Shown here piece by piece: positions 18,647 to 27,137 of a DNA stretch of 64,000 nt. The translations under genes and the position numbers were made by a program. Every line of letters starts with the position of its first letter. The first letter of the stretch is position 1. The notes beneath the pieces are model-generated. The model was not told the DNA's origin. It ran no database searches and saw nothing but the letters and a program-made list of their open reading frames with translations. The stretch is from JAOBAU01 sp034667465 (GTDB taxonomy: Bacteria > Acidobacteriota > Thermoanaerobaculia > Gp7-AA8), in assembly GCA_034667465.1 (NCBI GenBank), contig JAXDJV010000008.1:62001-126000 (forward strand), written 5' to 3'.

Positions 18647-19400
18647 CTACCGGACGTCGACGGAAAAGCCAACCCGAACCGCTTCGAGCAAACTCAGGTT
18701 CTCTTCGATTCGCCCGCTCATGTCGGCGGCAAGGACGAGCGTCTCACCTGATGCCTCACGTTCGAGAATGACTTCAATACGCTCCGCGGTCGCTCTCTCT
18801 GCGATCGCTCTCGCATCGCGAGCGAGGAGCGCGGCGCCGGCGAGCACGTTGTCGTAGCCGAATCGCTGAAGCAGATCGTCGCCGTCGCCGTAGAGATGAT
18901 CCGCATTCCAATCCTGCGAGTAGCTGTCAAGAAGGATTCGGATGTCGTACGCGTCATGACGCGGGAGCTCGCGATGACGATCGTCCCAGGCGATGAGCTT
19001 CAGCAGCAACAACGCCGGCGGCGTCGCAACGGCCGCGATCGCACCGCCCGGAAGAGTGACAGTCGTCGCGTGTGCGATCGCTTCGGTGAAACCGAGGACC
19101 GACATCTCGGTGTCGCCCGCGGGCGGCCATGCGATCACGCCGTCATGCTCCACTCCGCCGAATGGAACGACATCGATGTTCCATCCGCGAAGCCTGAGAC
19201 GTCATCCCGAGCGTAGCGAGGGATCCGGGAGGGCGGGGCAGGAGGGGACGATTTGTTCTCCCCGCCCGCCCGGATCCTTCGCTAACGCTCAGGATGACGG
19301 GGCTACACCCCAGGCTGCGGTGCGACGCATCGAACTTCTTCCACGAGGCAACCACGACACCGATGTCGAGATCGACTGTCGCGCGGGCTCGCCGGTCAGG
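18647..19400 (-). pseudogene. Broken AbiEii/AbiGii-type nucleotidyltransferase toxin gene
   Basis: A remnant directly downstream of the AbiEi-type antitoxin. Reading from 19400, ATVDLDIGVVVASWKKFD is the DxD segment of this nucleotidyltransferase family, but the N-terminal 30-40 residues with the GG/GS motif are absent: the frame begins right after the antitoxin stop. The 98 bp repeat B2 (19201-19298) then interrupts it. The rest resumes in another frame (LRLRGWNIDVVPFGGVEHDG ... LLLLKLIAWDDR) and runs to 18647. A 168-residue fragment starting with GTG at 19153 could still be translated, without the catalytic core. Confidence 0.85.
19201..19298. repeat. Palindromic repeat family B, copy B2 (inside toxin pseudogene)
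   Basis: Starts gtcatcccgagcgtagcgagggatccggg and ends cccggatccttcgctaacgctcaggatgac. Coding similarity to the nucleotidyltransferase family stops on one side and resumes on the other in a different frame, so this copy arrived in an existing gene. Confidence 0.9.
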
Positions 19401-20372
19401 TCAATCGAGATATTCACCTCGAATCTGCTCGGCCGCGGCGAGCGATCGTGCGTCGCCTGACGCGAGAAGGTCGGCGTAAACGAGGAGCGGTGGAACGATA
19501 TCGGGGCGCCAGTTCGGCACCTCGAAGTTCCAGAAACGCCGGCGAAGAAACACGTCTCCATCCGGATTGGCTCGGAGGCGTTGCTTCGACAGCAGCGAGT
19601 TGCTGCCCGGCATCACATAAACGATCGTGCGCTCGGGAGTGAGCTGCCGTTTAAGAATTGCGACAGCCGTTTCTCCTCCCCATTTCGCTTCAAGGGTGGC
19701 GATCTTCGCGTGCCGCCACCACCTCCGTGAAGGGGCTGAGAAGCGTCCGATCTCGAGTGATGGCTCTAGCATTCGCGCGTACGCTTCGGTCCATTGACGA
19801 ATAAGGCGGTCGCGATGAGTCAGGCGGAGCTCGCCGCGAACTCTTGCGACGAAACCAAGCTCGCGAAGCCCTTCCAGAACGTGTGCGACGCTGCCCAGCG
19901 CAACGCCCGCGGCCAGCGCGATCGACCGTTGCGGCGCAGAGATCAGATCGGGAACGGACAGCAGCGCGAACGTCGTGCGCAAACCGCTCGGCTGAAAGAC
20001 GCGAACGGGTTTGGCTGTCGTCACCGGCCGCGTCCGTCGCCGCCCGTTTACGAAAACAAAGAGGCCGCGCCGCTGCAGGAACGCGTTTCCGTCCGCATCG
20101 ACGAATTGAATCTCGCGCCGGCGCAGCTCATCGGCGACCTGAGGCGTCACGTGATCGGTGATCAGCAGGCGCTTTTTGGCATCGCGTGAAAAAGCGAGCG
20201 CGATGTGGCCGATGACGGGGCCAACTGCTTTTTTGATCTCGCCCCGATATCGCCACGACTGAGTACCTCGCCGAATGATTACGGTCGCGGCGCTGACCGA
20301 GACGACGAAACCAAGGTCTCGAAGCGCGGTCACTGCGGCAGTCAGAATTGACTTCTCAGCTCCGTTGTTCAT
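19401..20372 (-). CDS. Type IV toxin-antitoxin AbiEi-family antitoxin
   Basis: A 323-residue protein of the AbiEi antitoxin family. The N-terminal part (to about 190) mixes an uncharacterised alpha/beta region with a winged-helix-like segment (QRSIALAAGVALGSVAHVLEGLRELGFV). The C-terminal domain ends in the family pattern TIVYVMPGSNSLL, GDVFLRRRFWNFE, PPLLVYADLLASGD. AbiEi proteins bind their own promoter and oppose AbiEii nucleotidyltransferases. The partner gene downstream is broken, so this is an orphan antitoxin. Its frame is intact and an inverted repeat suitable for autoregulation lies upstream. Confidence 0.82.
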   Translation of the reverse strand: MNNGAEKSILTAAVTALRDLGFVVSVSAATVIIRRGTQSWRYRGEIKKAVGPVIGHIALAFSRDAKKRLLITDHVTPQVADELRRREIQFVDADGNAFLQRRGLFVFVNGRRRTRPVTTAKPVRVFQPSGLRTTFALLSVPDLISAPQRSIALAAGVALGSVAHVLEGLRELGFVARVRGELRLTHRDRLIRQWTEAYARMLEPSLEIGRFSAPSRRWWRHAKIATLEAKWGGETAVAILKRQLTPERTIVYVMPGSNSLLSKQRLRANPDGDVFLRRRFWNFEVPNWRPDIVPPLLVYADLLASGDARSLAAAEQIRGEYLD

Positions 20373-20382
20373 TTTTTAGCCG

Positions 20383-20418
20383 TGTTCACTCTACGTGAAC
20401 ATTGATTAAAAGTGAACA
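20383..20418 (-). promoter_or_regulatory. Inverted and direct TGTTCAC half-sites, likely AbiEi operator
   Basis: Perfect 7-bp arms TGTTCAC / GTGAACA with a 5-bp spacer at 20383-20401, plus a third half-site at 20412-20418 in direct orientation with one arm. The array starts 10 bp before the antitoxin ATG. AbiEi antitoxins are known to repress their own operon by binding repeats upstream, so this fits an autoregulatory operator. Confidence 0.65.
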
Positions 20419-20425
20419 GCCAATT

Positions 20426-22651
20426 CTAGCGCGCCGCTCGCGACAGCTCGAACACCGCTACCAGTCGCAGCCGAATCGGATACGGCGGATCGGGCTTGAA
20501 TTTCCGCGCCGGGGCGCCGAGGTCGTGGTCGAGGAGTGCGGCCTCCTCGGCGAACCAGGTGGCGTCGACGCCTTCCGCTCGTGCGCGCTGCAGGAGACGC
20601 GACGCCGAAGAGAGATCGCCGGCGGCCCAGGCGGTTCGGGCGTCGAGGAGCGTGAGGACGGCGGTGTCGACGTCGCGGCCGCGGGCGGGTGGGGCGGCGG
20701 GGCGCGGCACGCGCATGCGGATGGCGAACAGGCGGAGCGCGACGTCTTCCGGAAAGCCGGCGTTCGTGAGCCGATCGGCGCGGGCGATGTGGCGTTCGAC
20801 CTCTTCGCGATTGCCGCGGCGATATGCGACGTACGCGGCGAAGACGTGCGCTTCCAGCTCGAGGTCGGTGCGTCCGGCCTGTTCTGCTTTCAACGCCGCG
20901 ACGTCGAGCCGCGTGGCGGCGCCGTCGAGATCGTTCGCGGCGATGCGCGCGGCGCCTGCGAGCACATACGCGTCGACGGCGACCGATCCGCTGTTTTGGA
21001 CGGTGGCGTTTTCGGCGGTCTCGTCGAAGAGGCGTGCAGCGTCGGCGTAGTGCTCACGCGTCCATGCGAAGCGCGCTTCGGCGTAGGCGCGCAGCGCCGG
21101 ACGATTCATCAGCCGGCTGCGCTTCAGATCGCGTTCCGCGCCGGCGAGATCGCCGAACGATCCACGATCCGAGAGCACGAGTGCGAGACGCCGATCATCC
21201 GGCGCGCCGACGTCGATCTGCTTCAGCTGTGCGAGCGCTGCCGGAATCTCGCGGCGGCTCATCCGCAGATGTCCGAGCGCGAGCCGCAACCGCCACGCGC
21301 GCGGCCGCAGTTCGAGCAGTGACGACGCCAGCGCCATCGCGCCGGTGTCGGTGTTGTCGGGCATCAGAAAACGGCAGAGCAGCGACTCGTACGTTGACGA
21401 CGCAAACGCCACACGCCGCCGCGTCTCCGCCGCCCATTTCATCCCGTCGGCGCGATCGCCGCTGTAGAAAACGAACGACGTCAGAAACGCGCGCGGCAGC
21501 GGCGCGCGATCGTCGTGTCGCGCCGCTTCCTGCATCAGCTGAATCGCTTCCGGACGATCACCGGCCGCGTCGGCGCGCATCGCCAGCGCCGTCAGACGGC
21601 GCGTTTCCGCATTGCCGGTGACGTCCGACGCGCGCAGATCGTAACCATCATCGATGAGCTCGCGCCGCGAACGAACGAACATCGCCATCGCGATCAGCAC
21701 AACGATGATCGCCGCGCCGGCGATGACGAGCGTACGCGCACGTCGAGAAACCGGCGTGCGCCGCGTCCGGATCGTCGGATTCATCGGCGCAATCGGCGCG
21801 GAGCCGGACGCCAGCGCCTCGCGCAACGCCGCTCGCAAATCGCTGCCGCTCTGAAATCGCGCTGCCGGATCTTTTTCCAGACAGCGCTCGACGACCGATC
21901 GCAATCCGGCCGGCATCGACGCATGCGGTTCGCGACTGAACGGCGCGTCGCGCAGCACCGACGCGATCACTTCCATGTCGCTGTCGCGGCGGAACGGCGT
22001 GTCGCCCGCGAACATCTCGAAGACGACGCAGCCGAACGCGAACACGTCCGACGCCGGCGTCAGCCGCTTCCCGCTCAACTGCTCCGGCGACATGTAGCCG
22101 ATCGTTCCCATCACGAGCCCCGGGATCGTCAGCTTCTCGGTTTGCGCGAACGTGTTGTCTCCCGCGCCCGAGGGCAGCCGGTGCGCGAGACCGAAATCGA
22201 GAATCTTCACGCCGCCCCCGGCGGTCAGGAAAACATTCTCCGGTTTGAGATCGCGATGGATGATTCCTTTCGCGTGTGCGGCGCCGAGTCCATCGGCGAT
22301 TCCGGTTGCGACACGCATCGTCTCGCCGACGCCGAGCGCGCCGTGACGTAATCGTGCGCGGAGCGTCTCCCCTTCGAGCAACTCCGTGACGACGTAACGC
22401 ACTTCGCCTTCACTGCCGACGTCGAAGACCGCGACGATGTTCGGATGCGAGAGCGCCGCAATTGCGCGCGCCTCGCGCTCGAATCGCGCCAGCGATTCGG
22501 CGTCGGTGGAGAGGTCTTCCGGCAGCACCTTCACGGCGACGCGGCGATCGAGACGACGATCGATGGCGCGATAGACCTCGCCCATGCCGCCGACGCCGAT
22601 CAGCTTCTCGATCTCATACGGACCGAGACGCACGCCGAAAGCGAGCGTCAT
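20426..22651 (-). CDS. Membrane Ser/Thr protein kinase with TPR-type extracytoplasmic region
   Basis: A 741-residue Hanks-type kinase. Glycine loop IGVGGMGEVYRA, VAVKVL Lys, catalytic HRDLKPEN, DFG (ILDFGLAHR) and the APE-like SPEQ are all present in residues 1-275. A transmembrane helix follows near 305-325 (LVIAGAAIIVVLIAMAMFV). The C-terminal 400 residues are helical with TPR-like Ala/Leu repeats. The kinase is probably active. The substrate is unknown. It sits 53 bp from the antitoxin gene on the same strand but is likely transcribed separately; repeat A2 lies just upstream. Confidence 0.92.
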   Translation of the reverse strand: MTLAFGVRLGPYEIEKLIGVGGMGEVYRAIDRRLDRRVAVKVLPEDLSTDAESLARFEREARAIAALSHPNIVAVFDVGSEGEVRYVVTELLEGETLRARLRHGALGVGETMRVATGIADGLGAAHAKGIIHRDLKPENVFLTAGGGVKILDFGLAHRLPSGAGDNTFAQTEKLTIPGLVMGTIGYMSPEQLSGKRLTPASDVFAFGCVVFEMFAGDTPFRRDSDMEVIASVLRDAPFSREPHASMPAGLRSVVERCLEKDPAARFQSGSDLRAALREALASGSAPIAPMNPTIRTRRTPVSRRARTLVIAGAAIIVVLIAMAMFVRSRRELIDDGYDLRASDVTGNAETRRLTALAMRADAAGDRPEAIQLMQEAARHDDRAPLPRAFLTSFVFYSGDRADGMKWAAETRRRVAFASSTYESLLCRFLMPDNTDTGAMALASSLLELRPRAWRLRLALGHLRMSRREIPAALAQLKQIDVGAPDDRRLALVLSDRGSFGDLAGAERDLKRSRLMNRPALRAYAEARFAWTREHYADAARLFDETAENATVQNSGSVAVDAYVLAGAARIAANDLDGAATRLDVAALKAEQAGRTDLELEAHVFAAYVAYRRGNREEVERHIARADRLTNAGFPEDVALRLFAIRMRVPRPAAPPARGRDVDTAVLTLLDARTAWAAGDLSSASRLLQRARAEGVDATWFAEEAALLDHDLGAPARKFKPDPPYPIRLRLVAVFELSRAAR

Positions 22652-22730
22652 CGGGAGATCCTTCGGAAATCCGTTCCGTTTGCCGGCATCGTCGCGGGAA
22701 GCAGCGAACGAAGTATGCCAGCAGTTCGCC

Positions 22731-22794
22731 GGCCGGCACGGCCGGCTGCGTATGTGGCAGAGCCTTCGCCTCGCTGCCGATTCTGTCGGCCGAC
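22731..22794. repeat. Palindromic repeat family A, copy A2
   Basis: Sequence ggccggcacggccggctgcg...ttctgtcggccgac, closely matching A1 (tatgtggcagagccttcgc core). It lies in the gap between the kinase start and the end of the glycoside hydrolase, both minus-strand genes. Confidence 0.85.
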
Positions 22795-22815
22795 GTAATC
22801 ACAAGGGGGAGCCCT

Positions 22816-24243
22816 TCATCGGCGAACGATGCGGATTCGCCGCGCGCTTTGCGTGCTGACGATCAGCGGACTCGCTTCCGTCGGATGGACGGCCGATGCG
22901 TCGACAGTCGATTCATTGCCATACATGTCGGTCACGAGGACAGCGCCGCTGACGCCTTGCGGCATGCCGTTCCAGACGACGTAGCGATCGGCGCCGCCGA
23001 CGCGAAAACGATATTGCCCGTCGGCGATTTTCTCCGCCGACGTAAATCCGCCGAGCTTCGCTTCGAGCAGTTTGTTGACGTAGAACGGCAGGAGAATCGG
23101 ACCGTCGGGATAGCGAACGAACGACACCGCATCGGAGAAGAAACGTTCGACTCCGTTGGCGAGACCGGCGGTGTAGAAGCGGAGATACCACGCGCCGGCG
23201 TCTTTCTCGGTCAGCGCCGTGAACTGGCCGCCGACGTCGACGACGACACCGAACTCGGTCACCCATACCGGCTTGTTCGAGCCCAGCAGCGCACGCATCG
23301 ACTGGATCTGCGTTTCGAAATGCGCGATCGATCCGCCGTCGGTCTTGCCGTCGTTGTAATGGACGGCGATGACGTCGACGTATTGCGCGCCGCCCATCGC
23401 GGCGAAGTCTCGCCAGAACGTCGAGCCGCCGACCGGCCGCGTCTCCCACATCGGAAACGCCGCGCCGCCGTTCAACACTTTGCAGTCGGGACACGACGCG
23501 TGCACGACGCCGTATGCATCACGCATCAGATCGACGAACGCCGCGACGTCGGCGCGAAAGAGACCGCAGTGATCGCCTTCCGGCTCATTGTGAATCTGCC
23601 AGTAACGAATGCCGTGCGTCAGTCCGGGCATGTCGTCGCGGCCGTCGCCGTCGTAGCGCTCGACGACTGCATCGAGATAGCGCAGCCACGCGCCGTTGTC
23701 GCGAAAGCGATCCATCCGATCGTCGTAGTCGAGATAGAAAAAGTCTTCTGTGAGCAGTCGCGTGCACATCGAGTCGGTCGCTGCCGGGTAACCGGCCGCG
23801 CGCAACTCCCAGCCGGCGTACGGCATCACGGTGCCGACGTAGCGAAGGTCGTGCGCGTCGAGCGATTGCACGATCGTGTCGGTGACGGCGAAGTTGCGCA
23901 CGCCCGCGGCCGTCTCGATCATTCCCCATGGCAGGTTCTGCACGTCGCGATGCCACGCGATGCCGCCGGCAGCGAGCTTGTCGGCGTAAAGCGCGCGCTG
24001 CTGCAGCGCGGTTCGCGCCTCCGCCACCGCGCTCGTGCTGCGAAAAAATGCGGCAGGTCCCTGCGAACGAATCATCGAATTCGCCGCGCCGCCGACATGC
24101 ACGGCGGAGATGCCGCCGATCACCGCAAAGTGCGAGTCGTCGGCAGCAACAGCCGGCAACGCGCGGACCCACGACGCGACCTTCGCAGCCTCGGTGGAAT
24201 CGACGGGCGCCGCGAGCAGCAGGAGCAACAGCGGTACGTGCAT
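22816..24243 (-). CDS. Secreted clan GH-A-type glycoside hydrolase
   Basis: A 475-residue protein with a short hydrophobic leader (MHVPLLLLLLAAP) and a TIM-barrel glycosidase pattern. The proposed acid/base is Glu220 in WQIHNEPEG and the proposed nucleophile Glu330 in VWVTEFG, the NEP / TEFG pair of clan GH-A families such as GH5 and GH39. A substrate cannot be assigned. The C-terminal 80 residues resemble a small beta-sandwich. No carbohydrate gene is adjacent, so its context is uninformative. The leader is short, and the exact start could lie further upstream. Confidence 0.75.
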   Translation of the reverse strand: MHVPLLLLLLAAPVDSTEAAKVASWVRALPAVAADDSHFAVIGGISAVHVGGAANSMIRSQGPAAFFRSTSAVAEARTALQQRALYADKLAAGGIAWHRDVQNLPWGMIETAAGVRNFAVTDTIVQSLDAHDLRYVGTVMPYAGWELRAAGYPAATDSMCTRLLTEDFFYLDYDDRMDRFRDNGAWLRYLDAVVERYDGDGRDDMPGLTHGIRYWQIHNEPEGDHCGLFRADVAAFVDLMRDAYGVVHASCPDCKVLNGGAAFPMWETRPVGGSTFWRDFAAMGGAQYVDVIAVHYNDGKTDGGSIAHFETQIQSMRALLGSNKPVWVTEFGVVVDVGGQFTALTEKDAGAWYLRFYTAGLANGVERFFSDAVSFVRYPDGPILLPFYVNKLLEAKLGGFTSAEKIADGQYRFRVGGADRYVVWNGMPQGVSGAVLVTDMYGNESTVDASAVHPTEASPLIVSTQSARRIRIVRR

Positions 24244-24318
24244 GTCGCCAATCTTGCGCCTCGCGACGCATCACGCACGCGGCGCGAAGTAACACGTTCG
24301 TAAGAAATGTAAATTGAC

Positions 24319-24408
24319 GTCATCCTGAGCGAAGCGAAGGATCCGGGTGGTGGGACTCACTGCAGTAGCGCCCCGCCCGCCCGGATCCTTCGCTACGCTC
24401 AGGATGAC
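24319..24408. repeat. Palindromic repeat family B, copy B3
   Basis: gtcatcctgagcgaagcgaaggatccgggtgg to cccggatccttcgctacgctcaggatgac. It lies between the end of pilB and the start of the glycoside hydrolase on the minus strand, 7 bp beyond the pilB stop. Confidence 0.9.
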
Positions 24409-24414
24409 CGGCGG

Positions 24415-26226
24415 TTAAATCCCCGTCACGCGCACCACTTCCTCGAACGTCGTCGAGCCCTCTGCGAGTTTGCGCAGGGCCGACTGACGCAGCGTCCGCA
24501 TCCCGCGTTTGATCGCCACTTCCTTGATCTTCAGGAAGTCTTCGGAGCGATCGATGAGGTCGCGGATCGAGTTGTCGACCGGCAGGATTTCGAAGATCCC
24601 GGTGCGGCCGTAGTAGCCGGTGTTGCGGCAGCGGATGCAACCCGCTCCCTCTTTCACGATGATCCGCTTGCCGGCCGGCGCCTGGAGATTCAGCGTCGCC
24701 GCTTCCTCAACGGTCAGCGGGCGATTCTGCTTGCAGTCCTCGCAGATCTTGCGCATCAGGCGCTGCGCCATCGTGCCGACCAGCGATGACGAGATCAGGA
24801 ACGGCTGGATGCCGAGGTCGATCAGACGCGTGACCGATGTCGCGGCATCGTTGGTGTGGAGTGTTGCGAAAACGAGATGTCCGGTAAGCGCCGCCTGCAC
24901 CGCGTTCTGTGCAGTCTCTTCGTCGCGAATCTCGCCGACCATGATGATGTCGGGATCCTGGCGAAGGATCGTTCGCAGTGCCGACGCGAACGTGATCCCG
25001 ATCTTGTTCTGCACCGACGTCTGGTTGAAATCCTCGTGCACCATTTCGATCGGATCCTCGATCGTCATGATGTTGATCTCTGGCGACGCCAGCGATTTCA
25101 GCGCCGAATAGAGCGTGACCGTTTTACCGGAGCCGGTCGGACCGGTAACGAGGATGATGCCGTGCGGACGCTGGATCCAGTCGTGGAACGTCGACAGCTC
25201 GTCAGTGTAAAAGCCAAGCTCCGCGAGACCGCGAATCATCACGTCGGGATCGAAGATGCGCATGACCATCTTCTCGCCGAAGGCGGTCGGCAGCGTCGAC
25301 ACGCGCAGCTCGACTTCCTTGCCGCCGTGCTCCGTCTTGATGCGGCCGTCCTGCGGGCGGCGCTTCTCGGCGATGTCCATCCGGCACATCGTTTTCAGTC
25401 GCGACGTGATGGCGAGATTGACGAGCTTCGGGACGCGCTGAATCTCGTGCAGTACTCCGTCGATGCGGAAGCGGATGTTCGCGTGCTCGCGCTTCGGCTC
25501 GATATGAATGTCGGACGCGCGCGATTCGTACGCGTGCTGCAGCAGAAAATCGACGGCGTTGACGATGTGCGCGTCGCTCGCTTCGATGTCGGAGCCGGAC
25601 TTCAGCTTAACGTACTGCTCGAGGTTTGAAAGATCGATCGCGCCGCGGGAGAGATCGCGCGCCGCCTTCGTGACCGAGGCGCGGAAGCCGTACTGCTCGT
25701 TGATCACGCCCATCACGTCCGACTCGGATGCGACGACGAGCTCGATCTCCTGCTGCGCCATCTGGCGATACGAATCGATGGCGACGGTGTCGAACGGATT
25801 GACCATCGCCACGATCAGCTTTCCGTCGCGAACGGCGATCGGCACCATGCGGTGCTTGCGCGCGAACGGGCGCGAGATCTTCGACTCGATCATCTGCACG
25901 TCGAGCTTGAGCGGATCGATCTTGTGAAACGGGAAACGCGCCTCTTCAGCGATGAGACGCGCGAGGAGAAAGTCGTCGATGCGCGTGCCGGTACCGCTGG
26001 CGTCGGTGAGATTCATCGCCATCAGCGCCTTGAACGGGCTGGCGTCTTCATCGACGCGCAGCTTCGTCTGCGTGCCGCGCGTTTGCAGCCGCAACTGACG
26101 ATCCTGCGCTTCGACTTCAGCGCGTTGCTTGTCGTCGATGAAGCCGGCGTTGTGCAGCAATTCGCCGAGGAGCGTAAGTGTGATCTCGCGCGATTTGCGG
26201 GGCAGCGGGACGGAGGTAACGGTCAT
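24415..26226 (-). CDS. pilB: Type IV pilus assembly / type II secretion ATPase (PilB/GspE family)
   Basis: A 603-residue hexameric ATPase powering pilus extension or secretion. An N-terminal MshEN-like domain (about 75-180) precedes the ATPase core. Walker A GPTGSGKT is at 362-369, the Asp and His boxes follow (TIEDPIEMVHEDFNQ, DPDIIMVGEIRD, TGHLVFATLHTND), and a CEDC...CIRC tetracysteine zinc site follows near 510-550. The family match is firm. PilB is favoured over GspE because a pilT gene is present in the window, but no pilin genes are seen here. Confidence 0.88.
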   Translation of the reverse strand: MTVTSVPLPRKSREITLTLLGELLHNAGFIDDKQRAEVEAQDRQLRLQTRGTQTKLRVDEDASPFKALMAMNLTDASGTGTRIDDFLLARLIAEEARFPFHKIDPLKLDVQMIESKISRPFARKHRMVPIAVRDGKLIVAMVNPFDTVAIDSYRQMAQQEIELVVASESDVMGVINEQYGFRASVTKAARDLSRGAIDLSNLEQYVKLKSGSDIEASDAHIVNAVDFLLQHAYESRASDIHIEPKREHANIRFRIDGVLHEIQRVPKLVNLAITSRLKTMCRMDIAEKRRPQDGRIKTEHGGKEVELRVSTLPTAFGEKMVMRIFDPDVMIRGLAELGFYTDELSTFHDWIQRPHGIILVTGPTGSGKTVTLYSALKSLASPEINIMTIEDPIEMVHEDFNQTSVQNKIGITFASALRTILRQDPDIIMVGEIRDEETAQNAVQAALTGHLVFATLHTNDAATSVTRLIDLGIQPFLISSSLVGTMAQRLMRKICEDCKQNRPLTVEEAATLNLQAPAGKRIIVKEGAGCIRCRNTGYYGRTGIFEILPVDNSIRDLIDRSEDFLKIKEVAIKRGMRTLRQSALRKLAEGSTTFEEVVRVTGI

Positions 26227-26264
26227 TGGCGTTCCGAATTCTACTCCCGGGATATCGTGACGGG

Positions 26265-27137
26265 ATGTATCACGACGGCGAACTGGAAATGCAGCGCCGC
26301 GCGGGCGTCACCGACCTGGCGTCGCGCGTCGGCCGGATCATTGGCGACGAACTGACCGCGCAGGCCGCCGCCTTCATCGCGGCGCGGCAATTCGTGATCA
26401 TCGCGACAGTCGACAGCAGCGGCGCGCCGCACGCGTCACTCCTCATCGGCGCTCCCGGTTTCGCGCATGCGATCGATCCGCACACGCTGGTGATTGAGCT
26501 GTCATCCCGAGCGTCGCGAGGGCTCCGGGCGGGCGGGGCGGCAGGCGACGGCATCGCGCACCGCACACCCGGATCCCTCGCCACGCTCGGGATGACGGGC
26601 CTGCTGGCGATCGATTTCCCGAACAAGCGGCGGATGCGCGTCAACGGCCGCGCGTCGATGGACGGCGACACGATCACGATTGTGACGTCCGAGGTTTATT
26701 CGAACTGCCCGCAGTACATCAGCGCGAATCCGTCGGCGCCGGCGCGCGACTCGTGGCAGGAGTGGGTCGCCGGCGCCGACACCTTCTTCATCGCGAGCGT
26801 CCATCCAGTGCGGGGCGCCGACGCGTCGCATCGCGGCGGGCCGCGCGGATTCGTCCGCATCGAATCGCCGACGCGGCTCGTCTGGCCCGACTACAGCGGC
26901 AACAACATGTTCAACACGCTCGGCAACGTGACGATCGAGCCGCGCAGCGCGCTGCTGTTCGTCGACTTCGCGAGCGGCGCGACGCTCGAGTTGCGCGGAC
27001 GCGCTACGGTGCGCGGGGATACCGAGCGGGAAGTCGCGTTCGACGTCGACGAGGTCAGTCGCACTGCAGCAGAAAGCCTTTCAGGTACTCCCCTTCCGGA
27101 CAGTAAAGCGACACCGGATGATCGGGACCGGCGCTGA
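26265..27137 (+). CDS. Pyridoxamine-5'-phosphate-oxidase-like flavin-binding protein carrying repeat B4 in frame
   Basis: A 290-residue member of the PNPOx-like split-barrel family: FVIIATVDSSGAPHASLLIGAPGF, then LLAIDFPNKRRMRVNGRAS and the conserved SNCPQYI. In the middle, about 32 residues (roughly residues 80-111) are encoded by repeat B4, replacing the usual gDPl...vGLL linker without breaking the frame. Such proteins bind FMN, sometimes F420 or haem; whether this one folds is uncertain. I chose ATG at 26265; a TTG at 26226 is in frame. The last 27 codons overlap the 3' end of rlmI on the other strand. Confidence 0.78.
   Translation: MYHDGELEMQRRAGVTDLASRVGRIIGDELTAQAAAFIAARQFVIIATVDSSGAPHASLLIGAPGFAHAIDPHTLVIELSSRASRGLRAGGAAGDGIAHRTPGSLATLGMTGLLAIDFPNKRRMRVNGRASMDGDTITIVTSEVYSNCPQYISANPSAPARDSWQEWVAGADTFFIASVHPVRGADASHRGGPRGFVRIESPTRLVWPDYSGNNMFNTLGNVTIEPRSALLFVDFASGATLELRGRATVRGDTEREVAFDVDEVSRTAAESLSGTPLPDSKATPDDRDRR
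26501..26596. repeat. Palindromic repeat family B, copy B4 (in-frame inside a gene)
   Basis: gtcatcccgagcgtcgcgagg...ccctcgccacgctcgggatgac, 96 bp and so exactly 32 codons. Arm mismatches are compensated (for example the ccga / tcgg pairs), so the palindrome is retained. It is read through in frame by the PNPOx-like gene. Confidence 0.88.

Noticed and set aside
17129..18751. A 540-codon plus-strand frame opposite the SDR-like gene
   Set aside because: Basic low-complexity translation; the minus-strand product has clear Rossmann motifs.
18647..19153. Treating the 168-residue nucleotidyltransferase fragment as a normal small gene
   Set aside because: Family similarity continues upstream in a different frame beyond repeat B2, so it is the end of a broken gene.
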